This document shows positions 17,733 to 24,769 of a stretch of 39,862 nucleotides of DNA, one piece after another. The stretch's first letter is position 1; each line of letters begins with the position of its first letter. The notes below the pieces were generated by a model. The model was not told where the DNA came from. It made no database searches and saw nothing but the letters and a program-made list of their open reading frames with translations. Source of the stretch: Phycisphaerae bacterium (lineage in GTDB: Bacteria > Planctomycetota > Phycisphaerae > SM23-33); the NCBI GenBank assembly GCA_016931655.1, contig JAFGEJ010000216.1:1-39862 (forward strand), written 5' to 3'. The translations under genes and the position numbers were made by a program.

Positions 17733-17890
17733 GATAGTAACCCGGGGCGCAAGCCCTGGGTGTGAGTCCGATTTATCATTTCGAGCCCTTCAGGGCGATT
17801 GATTTTTTGGGAAAAGATTTCAATCGTCCCTTCGGGACTCGGGTATGTATTTGATTGTTATTCCCCGGGCTTGCGCCCGGGGCTACTATC
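17733..17890. repeat. Palindromic repeat, CCCGGGGCGCAAGCCC family
   Basis: Outer arms gatagtaacccggggcgcaa and ccgggcttgcgcccggggct...actatc are complementary. Inner segments gagcccttcagggcgattga and caatcgtcccttcgggactc repeat the theme. It spans the whole gap between the AEC transporter and the kinase and touches the transporter stop codon. Confidence 0.75.
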
Positions 17891-18842
17891 ATAACGTCCA
17901 TGCCAGTAGCAGGGGAATCGTCGCCAAGGCCAGCAGGTGACTCAGCAGCACCGTGCCGTTAATCAAATCCTTGTCTCCGCCGTACAATTCGCTGAACAGC
18001 ATACTGGCGACGGACACGGGCATGACCGCCACGACGGTCATCACCTGGCGGACCGTTTCCGTCAGCGGCAGGACGTGCAGCAGCGCGACAGCCGCCAGGG
18101 GAATCGCCACCAGGCGCAGGGCGGTCGTCGCCCACGTCAGCGGCAGGTGGACGTCCTTCCACGTCAACGTCGCCAAGCGCGCCCCGGCGATAATCATCGC
18201 CAGCGGGATGGTTCCCTGCCCAAGAATATACAGTGAATTGTGCAGAACGTACACATTGCTTCCCGGCTCGGCCAGGATGCTCCGGCTGATTCCGCCCAGG
18301 TGCATTCCCACGAGGCAGGCGCCGGCTGCGTACATCGCCAGCAGCGGCGGGCTGAGCAGATGGCGCAGATGTTCCCGGCCCAGCCCCTTTCCGCCAATGG
18401 CGTGGACGCCCAGCGTCCAGAGGGCCAGCTCCGCTCCCAGCGTGGAAAGAAGCAGCGCCGCGACGTAGTCCGATCCGAACAGCCCGCTGATCAGCGTCAG
18501 GGGCAGAAAGGAGTAATTGTTGATCGTACATTGGAACTGCATGGCGGATTTTTGAGGGCCGGGGTGCAGGCGCATGGCCGTCCCCGCCGCCAGGCCGATC
18601 CCCCAGCCCAGCACCATGATTCCGAGCGAACAGGCCGGCAGGACCCACGCACGCTCCAGGTCCGCCAGCGAGAACTGGCGCGTGATCGTGGTAAAGATCA
18701 GGCAGGGGTAGATGGCGCCGACGTGCACGCGCGCCAGACCCGTGACCATCTCGGCTGTGATGTACCCGCGCCGCCGGGCGATGTATCCGGGCAGCATCAT
18801 CACGAACGCGCCCAAAACCGTCAGCAACAATCGCAAAAACAT
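17889..18842 (-). CDS. AEC-family (auxin efflux carrier-like) transporter
   Basis: About 317 residues from the ATG at 18842, which has AAGGAA about 6 nt upstream; a GTG at 18911 would add 23 polar residues ahead of the first membrane helix and is less likely. About ten hydrophobic segments in two halves, N-terminal MFLRLLLTVLGAFVMMLPGY, the conserved break QFQCTINNYSFLPL after helix 4, and a second-half NSLYILGQGTIPLAMI fit the AEC family. Members move small organic acids or related anions across the inner membrane by secondary transport. In this operon it could import a substrate or export an acid end product; the sequence does not tell which. It lies between E3 and the kinase, flanked on both sides by palindromic repeats. 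Confidence 0.88.
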   Translation of the reverse strand: MFLRLLLTVLGAFVMMLPGYIARRRGYITAEMVTGLARVHVGAIYPCLIFTTITRQFSLADLERAWVLPACSLGIMVLGWGIGLAAGTAMRLHPGPQKSAMQFQCTINNYSFLPLTLISGLFGSDYVAALLLSTLGAELALWTLGVHAIGGKGLGREHLRHLLSPPLLAMYAAGACLVGMHLGGISRSILAEPGSNVYVLHNSLYILGQGTIPLAMIIAGARLATLTWKDVHLPLTWATTALRLVAIPLAAVALLHVLPLTETVRQVMTVVAVMPVSVASMLFSELYGGDKDLINGTVLLSHLLALATIPLLLAWTL

Positions 18843-18930
18843 GGCTTTTCCTTCCGGCGCCTCGTTCCGGTCGGCAACGCGGAAACGGAATTCATACGGA
18901 TCCTTTATCACCCCTAAGGGGTAAACTCCG

Positions 18931-19050
<120 letters not shown>

Positions 19051-19060
19051 AATATCCGGA

Positions 19061-20491
19061 TTAACTCTCGGCGGTTACTTCCACCACGCGCCGGGGCGGT
19101 AAGTGCAGGGCCACGCCGAGGGCGTCCTCGGCGGCTTCCTTTACGCCTTCGCTTAAGGTCGGGTGGGCGAAGATCATCTCCGCCAGGTCGCTCGCCGTGC
19201 CTTTTTGGCTCATCACCGCCGCCGCGGCGTGGATCATTTCCGTTGCATTATGGCCGAGGATGTGCACGCCCAGCAATTCGTCCGTTTCGCGGTGGCGAAT
19301 CACCTTTACGAACCCGTCCGTGTGCTCGGCCGCCATCGCCTTGCCGAGATACCCCAGCGGGAACGTGCCGACGGCGATGGGCAAGGCCTTCTCCGTCGCC
19401 CGCTGCTCGGTCACACCGACACCGGCGATTTCGGGGAAGGTGTACACCGCCCAGGGGATCGGTTTGTCGAACGAAACGTCCTGGCCGAGGGCGTTTTGAG
19501 CGGCGACGACGCCCTGGGCGCTGGCGGCGTGGGCGAGCAAAGCTCGGCCGTTCGCGTCGCCAATGCAATACACGCCCATCGCGGAGGTTTCCATTTTGTC
19601 GTTCACGGGGATGAATCCGCGATTCGTCGTGATACCCACGGATTCCAGTCCCACGTCGTCCGTTGCGGGCCGCCGGCCTGTCGCCACGAGCACACGGTCG
19701 GCTTCGATGGTCTCCCCGCTGGACAGGACGGCCTTGACGCCCGCCTTCGTCACGTCGAGCGATTCGACCTTCGTGCCGACGTGCACGGCTACGCCTCGTT
19801 TTTTCAGCACGCCCGCCATTGCGTCGGCAAGTTCGGCGTCCATTTCCGGCAGCAGGCGGGGCATCATCTCCACGAGGGTCACGTCCACGCCCAGCGGCTG
19901 CATCATGCATGCGAACTCACAGCCGATCACGCCGCCGCCGACAAGGATGAGTTTTTTTGGCAAATCTTTCCAGTGCAGCGATTCGTCGGACGTACAGACC
20001 CGCGTGGGATCGTCAGGCCAGCCGGGGATGCGCGCCGGCGTCGAGCCGACAGCCAGGATTACCTTGCCGGCGGCGAGTTCTTCGATTTTTCCGTCCGCGC
20101 CCGTGACCGTTACCTTGCCCGCACCAGCCAGTCGTCCAACGCCCCGGAACGTCGCGACCTTCCGCGCGGCGAACAGGCCCTTCACGCCGCCGCGAAGCTT
20201 GGCGATGACTTTGTCCTTGCGTTTCTGGACGGCGGCCCAGTCGAAGGACGCCTTGCCGTCGACCGACACGCCGAGATGTTTCGCTTCCTCAATGGTGTGC
20301 AACAACTCCGCCGTCGCCAGCAGGGCCTTGGAGGGAATGCAGCCGAAGTTCAGACACGTCCCGCCGAAGAACGGCTGCTTCTCGACGACGGCGACGCTCG
20401 CGCCCAACTGGGCGGCCTTGAGGGCCGCCACGTACCCGCCCGGCCCGGAACCGATCACGACAATGTCAAAAGAATCATATTGCTTCGTCAT
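19061..20491 (-). CDS. lpdA: Dihydrolipoamide dehydrogenase (E3)
   Basis: A 476-residue flavoprotein disulfide reductase that reoxidises dihydrolipoyl groups with NAD+. The FAD motif GSGPGG is at residues 14-19, the redox-active pair is C46 and C51 in GGTCLNFGCIPSKALL, the NAD motif is GGGVIGCE, and the C-terminal His/Glu pair is in FAHPTLSE. Length and order match Lpd. ATG at 20491 has AGGATG about 10 nt upstream. It is encoded in the same direction as the E2 gene but separated from it by the AAA ATPase gene, whose stop is 25 nt upstream. It should serve as E3 for the TPP complex in this cluster. Confidence 0.96.
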   Translation of the reverse strand: MTKQYDSFDIVVIGSGPGGYVAALKAAQLGASVAVVEKQPFFGGTCLNFGCIPSKALLATAELLHTIEEAKHLGVSVDGKASFDWAAVQKRKDKVIAKLRGGVKGLFAARKVATFRGVGRLAGAGKVTVTGADGKIEELAAGKVILAVGSTPARIPGWPDDPTRVCTSDESLHWKDLPKKLILVGGGVIGCEFACMMQPLGVDVTLVEMMPRLLPEMDAELADAMAGVLKKRGVAVHVGTKVESLDVTKAGVKAVLSSGETIEADRVLVATGRRPATDDVGLESVGITTNRGFIPVNDKMETSAMGVYCIGDANGRALLAHAASAQGVVAAQNALGQDVSFDKPIPWAVYTFPEIAGVGVTEQRATEKALPIAVGTFPLGYLGKAMAAEHTDGFVKVIRHRETDELLGVHILGHNATEMIHAAAAVMSQKGTASDLAEMIFAHPTLSEGVKEAAEDALGVALHLPPRRVVEVTAES

Positions 20492-20516
20492 GCGTTTTTA
20501 TCATCCTGTTTCTTCG

Positions 20517-21746
20517 TTAGAAAAGACTGGGCTGGTTATCATTCTCCTGCTGTCGCTTGATAAATTCACCCAGTAAGGGAACGGCAAACGAATATTTTCC
20601 GTGTCGATTTTTAAAGATCAACCCAGCCTCCGCCAGGGCGGCCAATACCAAGCTCACGTTGCTGCTGCGGAATGGTTTTTCCGGGCCGGACTTTGATTGC
20701 TCAACAATTTCCTGGATGGTAAACTCCGTGTCACAATTCGGGAGTGTTGAAATCACAATCATAAGATCACGTTGCCGATCCGTAGCTCGCGACCAACGAC
20801 CCGCAAAGAAATCCGTGTCCAGTTTCCGGCAAATCTCCGCGATCGGAACCGCCGCCTGTCTCCCCTCCCGCATTCGCTGAATCCAGACATCGTAGACTTC
20901 CCGACAAATAAATTGAATAAAATACGGATAACCACCGGAAACTTGGATTACGGTATTTACGGAGGTATCATTAAATCGAACCCGACAGTTTTCTTTTTCG
21001 ATCGGTTTCTTGATCGCTTCCCGGCTTTGTTCCGGGGTTAATCGGTCGAGAAATACGACACGAAACATTCGCTCAGAGTATGTTCTGGCTTCGACAAGTT
21101 TGGGAAACAAAGTTGGCAAACCAGTCAACGCCAGCATGAATGGAATGTTTTTGCGTTGAATAGACTGAAATACATCCAGCAACAACGAAAGAGGATACTG
21201 TTCCTTCTCCGCGTGGTCGGAAAGATTCTGTGCTTCATCATAGGCGAAAACAATTCCCCCGGATTTCTTGCTTCGCATGGCTTGCCATACGATTTCCAGA
21301 ACACACTTTAATTTGTCCGAAACAAGTCCAGGCGTCGCGTTAAAAATGCTCCGTAAACTCTGATAATCCAGGACATAATCCCGGCGTTCCACGTCGGGAC
21401 GAAATCCCATACCCTGCACGGTTTGGCTTTGAACGACCCAATTCGACGTGATCACAGCCAGGTCCGTAATCAAACGCTCCGCGATCTTCTCCTCGCTGAT
21501 ACTCGTGGACTCGGACATATCCGTTCCAACCCATTGCCAGCCTCGTTCCTGCGCGAGCGGCTTAAAGGTTTCCAACAACACCGTTTTGCCCACACCGCGC
21601 AGACCGGTAAGAACAAGATTTTCGAGAATTGTCTCCTGTTCCAGAAGGCGAAGAAATTCCTCGCGTTCTTTCTCACGTCCCGCCAGATAGGGAGGCATGT
21701 GGCCGGCGCCGGGACGAAACGGATTTTTGAAGTCAGTGATATTCAT
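20517..21746 (-). CDS. AAA-family ATPase with winged-helix tail, inserted in the operon
   Basis: A 409-residue P-loop ATPase of the type often annotated as ATP-binding protein or archaeal-type AAA ATPase. Walker A is GLRGVGKT at 48-55, Walker B is GIVFAYDEAQ at about 163-172, an arginine-rich sensor region follows (AEARTYSERMFRVVFLDRL-like), and the C-terminal 110 residues look like a winged helix (IQEIVEQS...SSNVSLVLAALAEAGLI). ATG at 21746 has GGGAG 8 nt upstream. Its composition is AT-richer than the flanking E2 and E3 genes, and it carries its own array of four palindromes directly upstream. It has no obvious role in sugar breakdown. I read it as an independent, probably mobile or selfish, gene lodged between E2 and E3; an alternative is a dedicated regulator or chaperone of the cluster. 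Confidence 0.9.
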   Translation of the reverse strand: MNITDFKNPFRPGAGHMPPYLAGREKEREEFLRLLEQETILENLVLTGLRGVGKTVLLETFKPLAQERGWQWVGTDMSESTSISEEKIAERLITDLAVITSNWVVQSQTVQGMGFRPDVERRDYVLDYQSLRSIFNATPGLVSDKLKCVLEIVWQAMRSKKSGGIVFAYDEAQNLSDHAEKEQYPLSLLLDVFQSIQRKNIPFMLALTGLPTLFPKLVEARTYSERMFRVVFLDRLTPEQSREAIKKPIEKENCRVRFNDTSVNTVIQVSGGYPYFIQFICREVYDVWIQRMREGRQAAVPIAEICRKLDTDFFAGRWSRATDRQRDLMIVISTLPNCDTEFTIQEIVEQSKSGPEKPFRSSNVSLVLAALAEAGLIFKNRHGKYSFAVPLLGEFIKRQQENDNQPSLF

Positions 21747-21764
21747 ACTTATTCTCCCGAAGTA

Positions 21765-21828
21765 CTAAATTTAGCCATTTAACTAAATTTAGCTCTTCAA
21801 CTAAAATTAGTATATTTGCCAAATTTAG
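21765..21828. promoter_or_regulatory. Four palindromes with exact 18-bp spacing
   Basis: CTAAATTTAG occurs at 21765-21774 and 21783-21792, CTAAAATTAG at 21801-21810, and CCAAATTTAG at 21819-21828. The starts are exactly 18 bp apart. The array begins 18 bp upstream of the ATPase start codon, in a very AT-rich gap. It fits an operator or centromere-like site bound by several copies of one protein, plausibly the ATPase with its winged-helix domain. Confidence 0.75.
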
Positions 21829-21901
21829 CAAAGTCAATGCATTTCTGTTATTTTCTTTGTGGGAGAATTTTTAATTTTATTATTCATTATTTTATAATTA
21901 G

Positions 21902-23473
21902 TTATGACAATTCCATAACAGAGGGATTTTCGAGCAGTTCTTTCAGACGGGCCAGGAATTTGGCCGCTTCCAGGCCGTCGATCACGCGATGGTCGCAACT
22001 GAGCGTCAGTGTCATCCGGCGGGCCGGGAGAATCGCACCGTTTTTGACGGCTACGTCTTCGCGGACGGCCCCGACGGCGAGGATGGCTGCTTCGGGCGGA
22101 TTGATGATCGCGCTGAATCGCTCCACGCCGAACATGCCCAGGTTGCTGATCGTGAAGACGCCCTGTCCGAGGCCTTCGATTTTGCCCGCCCGGGCGCGTT
22201 CGGCGATGCGTCGCGTCTCCGCGCCGACTTGTTGCAGGTTCATGCGGTCGGTGGCGACGACCACGGGCACGACCAGCCCGTCGTCCATGCCAACCGCCAC
22301 GCCGATGTTGGCCGTCGGGAAGGTGACAAATTCCTCGCCGTCCACGCGGCTGCGGAAGCGGGGGAATTCCGCGATCGCCCGCCCGCAGGCCAGCACCACC
22401 ACGTCGTTGACGCTGCACGGATACTGGGCCTTCGCGGAGCGGTAATACGACATCAGCGGTTCGGCGTCGATGGTCCTTTCAATATAGAAATGCGGAATGT
22501 TCTGCTTGCTCGCCAGCAGGTTTTTCGCGATGGCTTTGCGCATCGGGCTCATTTTCTCGCGGGTTTTCTCTCCGATCGGCCCTGTCGAGGCCGGTGCGGG
22601 TTGGACGGCCGGCCTGGCGGCTGACCCCGCGGCAGAAACATCGGTAGAGACGATTCGGCCGCCCGGTCCGCTGCCGACACCGACGGCGGCCAAGTCCACG
22701 CCCTGCTGCATGGCAAGACGTCGGGCGGCAGGGGAGGCCTTCACTCGGCCGGCCGACGAGACGGCGGGTGTGGCCGTGGTGGGCGGTGCAACCGGGGGCG
22801 CTGGAGCAACGGGCGGAGGTGCGGCGGCGGATTCGTCCTTCTTTTCAGCAGGCTGCTCTTTGGCGTTTTGGGTATTTTTGGAAAATTCTTTAATAAACGC
22901 GTCCACGTCGGCGGCGCTGTCGGCCAGGTAGGCCACGGGCTTGAGCACATCGATACTGTCGCCTTCCGCGACCACGATGCGGGCGAGCTTGCCGGCGTCG
23001 GTGGCTTCGACCTCGACGGCGGCCTTGTCGGTCTCGACCTCGAAGATCACCTGGCCGACTTCAACGGCGTCGCCCTCGGCGACGTGCCACTTGACCACTG
23101 TGCCTTCTTCCATGGTATTGCTGGCCTGGGGCATCAGCACCGGAATCACCGGGCCTTTCGGACTGCTCATCGGTTTCTCCTTGCTCGTTGTCGTTGGATC
23201 GGCGTGGTTTTTCCCGTCGGCATGGGCGTCCTTTTTGGATATGTCCGCCAGCGACCCGCCGGCGGGGACGGTTTGCCCCGCTTCGACCAGCCGGCGCACC
23301 AGCGAACCAGCCTCGGGCGCCTTTACGAGGATCGTTGCGCGCACACCGGCCAGTTCCACCAGCGCATCGCCTTTCTCAAACACATCGCCGGGGTTTTTCC
23401 GCCAGCGAATTACCGTCGCGTCGGGCGTGCAGTCTTCCGACCGGGGGAATCTGATTGTTTGCGTCATGGCCAT
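21902..23473 (-). CDS. Dihydrolipoyl acyltransferase (E2), two lipoyl-type domains
   Basis: A 523-residue 2-oxoacid/acetoin dehydrogenase E2. Order: lipoyl-like domain 1 (about 5-80), linker, lipoyl domain 2 (about 109-182) with lipoylation Lys K150 in EVETDKAAVE, an Ala/Pro linker, a peripheral subunit-binding domain (about 235-275, ASPAARRLA...GGRIVSTDV), and the catalytic domain with H495 and D499 in LSCDHRVIDG. It moves the acyl group from E1-bound thiamine diphosphate to CoA. In domain 1 the aligned lysine is R45, so that domain cannot be lipoylated. The ATG at 23473 has a weak ribosome site, whereas an in-frame ATG at 23170 (M102) has AAGGAG at the ideal distance. It is the first gene of the minus arm, divergent from the DeoR gene. 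Confidence 0.94.
   Translation of the reverse strand: MAMTQTIRFPRSEDCTPDATVIRWRKNPGDVFEKGDALVELAGVRATILVKAPEAGSLVRRLVEAGQTVPAGGSLADISKKDAHADGKNHADPTTTSKEKPMSSPKGPVIPVLMPQASNTMEEGTVVKWHVAEGDAVEVGQVIFEVETDKAAVEVEATDAGKLARIVVAEGDSIDVLKPVAYLADSAADVDAFIKEFSKNTQNAKEQPAEKKDESAAAPPPVAPAPPVAPPTTATPAVSSAGRVKASPAARRLAMQQGVDLAAVGVGSGPGGRIVSTDVSAAGSAARPAVQPAPASTGPIGEKTREKMSPMRKAIAKNLLASKQNIPHFYIERTIDAEPLMSYYRSAKAQYPCSVNDVVVLACGRAIAEFPRFRSRVDGEEFVTFPTANIGVAVGMDDGLVVPVVVATDRMNLQQVGAETRRIAERARAGKIEGLGQGVFTISNLGMFGVERFSAIINPPEAAILAVGAVREDVAVKNGAILPARRMTLTLSCDHRVIDGLEAAKFLARLKELLENPSVMELS
23170..23182 (-). promoter_or_regulatory. Internal ribosome binding site and start in the E2 gene
   Basis: AAGGAG (complement of 23177-23182) is followed by 6 nt and an in-frame ATG (23168-23170). 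Initiation here would give a 422-residue E2 with a single functional lipoyl domain. It is the best Shine-Dalgarno in the gene, better than the one before the first ATG. Confidence 0.6.
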
Positions 23474-23510
23474 AGTCCACTACCATATAACAGGAATAAA
23501 GCCTGGAAAC

Positions 23511-23618
23511 TGTCATCCTGAGCGGAGCGAAGCGGAGTGGAAGGAACTCACAACCAAAAACTTGTAAGGTCCTTCGACTTCGGTTCTCGCTTTGCTCGAA
23601 CCTTCGCTCAGGATGACA
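23511..23618. repeat. TCATCCTGAGC palindromic repeat, full copy 1
   Basis: The ends tgtcatcctgagcg and cgctcaggatgaca are exact complements. Inside are gaagcggagtggaagga and tccttcgacttcggttctcg. The same family is found at 28670 and as fragments at 11671, 12247 and 39766. Confidence 0.8.
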
Positions 23619-23709
23619 TCTATAGGGTATTTTTCCTGATACTAGGGTTATATCTGCAATCCAGGAGAACTGCCACTACGTATTTATGTTTTAAGCTACT
23701 TACAACTCG

Positions 23710-23737
23710 GTCATAAGTCAATCAAAAATAGTCATAA
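23710..23737. promoter_or_regulatory. Candidate operator between E2 and DeoR
   Basis: Two GTCATAA copies start at 23710 and 23731, 21 bp or two helical turns apart, in the AT-rich part of the divergent control region. This is a plausible binding site for the DeoR-type regulator. The rest of the 381-nt gap holds the repeat above and no clear -35/-10 pair. Confidence 0.4.
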
Positions 23738-23854
23738 CTTTTTCATTTTTATATTGAATTCCGAACAGGAAAAGGTACTATTAAGAGTATAGGAATGGTT
23801 TGTCCCGCATAATACGGCGGAATTTTAGAGTTTTTCCATATTTTTATAAAAACC

Positions 23855-24661
23855 ATGCGCTCTTCCGCACGACAACGACGCGACGCAATACTGTCGGAAC
23901 TGTATGCCTCAAAAGAGGTTACAGCCAGTTTGATGGCCGCGGCCCTGGACGTTTCCGAGGCGACGGTTCGGCGGGACTTGCGCGCACTGGCCGAGGAAGG
24001 CCAGATTGTGCTGAACTACGGCGGGGCGACCCTGCCGAATCACGTGGACTTTTCGTATCGCTCCAAGGCCATGCGAAACGTGGAGGCCAAGCGGATCGTC
24101 GGCGAACTCGCCGGCGGGCTGATTGCCGAGGGCGATCAGGTATTCGTCGATTCCGGCACGACCTGTGCGCAGCTGGCGGGGCATCTGAAGCGAAAGCGGT
24201 CGCTGTCGGTGATCGTGAATTCGGCCCGGCTGGCGCTGGAGCTGGATTCGCCGAATCTCCAGGTGATCCTGCTGGGCGGCGAGTATCGGCCTGACCGCAT
24301 GGACAACGTCGGCCCGCTGGCGAACACGACGCTCAGCGAGTTGCACGGCTACCATGCCTTTATCAGCGCCGACGGACTGAGCCGCGAGGTCGGCCTGATG
24401 GCCAGCGACGTGGAGAGCGCGTATATCTTCCGACTCGCCGTCGCCAACGCCAAGGCCACGACGCTACTGGCGGACCACACGAAATTCCACGCCAACGCGT
24501 TGTGCAAAATCGTCGGCTGGGACCGGGTTGCCCGCGTCGTGACCGACCGCAAACCCGACGAGGAATGGACGGGCTTTTTCGAGGAACGGAATATTGAGGT
24601 GATTTACCCCGACAAATCGTCGGACGAACCTAAAAAAGAGTCCACGGATTTCACGGATTAA
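23855..24661 (+). CDS. DeoR-family transcriptional regulator
   Basis: A 268-residue regulator. An N-terminal winged helix-turn-helix (about 5-57) contains VTASLMAAALDVSEATVRRD and ends in the DeoR signature LRALAEEGQIVLNYGGA. The C-terminal sugar-phosphate sensor (about 75-240) has VFVDSGTTCAQLA, a Gly-rich LLGGEYRPD and LLADHTKFH. Family members usually repress sugar operons and are released by a phosphorylated sugar, here perhaps the ketose 1-phosphate or a later intermediate. The ATG at 23855 lacks a clear ribosome site. It lies between the two arms of the cluster and is the first gene of the plus arm. The last residues, ESTDFTD, are encoded by a dispersed repeat and are probably not part of the ancestral protein. 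Confidence 0.93.
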   Translation: MRSSARQRRDAILSELYASKEVTASLMAAALDVSEATVRRDLRALAEEGQIVLNYGGATLPNHVDFSYRSKAMRNVEAKRIVGELAGGLIAEGDQVFVDSGTTCAQLAGHLKRKRSLSVIVNSARLALELDSPNLQVILLGGEYRPDRMDNVGPLANTTLSELHGYHAFISADGLSREVGLMASDVESAYIFRLAVANAKATTLLADHTKFHANALCKIVGWDRVARVVTDRKPDEEWTGFFEERNIEVIYPDKSSDEPKKESTDFTD

Positions 24662-24742
24662 AGACGGATTACACGGATTATTCTGAATTTTAATAGGAAA
24701 TCCGTGAAATCATGTTGTTTACAAATCCGTGGAATCCGTGGA
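24641..24742. repeat. CACGGATT palindromic repeat, copy 2
   Basis: The left arm tccacggatttcacggatt begins inside the last codons of the DeoR gene; the right arm is aatccgtggaatccgtgga. The centre contains gacggattacacggatt and gaaatccgtgaaatc. It lies between the regulator and E1. Confidence 0.75.
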
Positions 24743-24769
24743 TGGAGTTAAAAACAGGAGAGTGTTTCG

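Noticed and set aside
16405-17802. Long plus-strand frame opposite the kinase
   Set aside because: The minus strand encodes an intact FGGY kinase; the plus frame has no recognisable motif.
21765-21828. CRISPR-like array
   Set aside because: The repeat unit is a 10-bp palindrome with 8-bp gaps, far too short for CRISPR repeats and spacers, and no cas gene is near.
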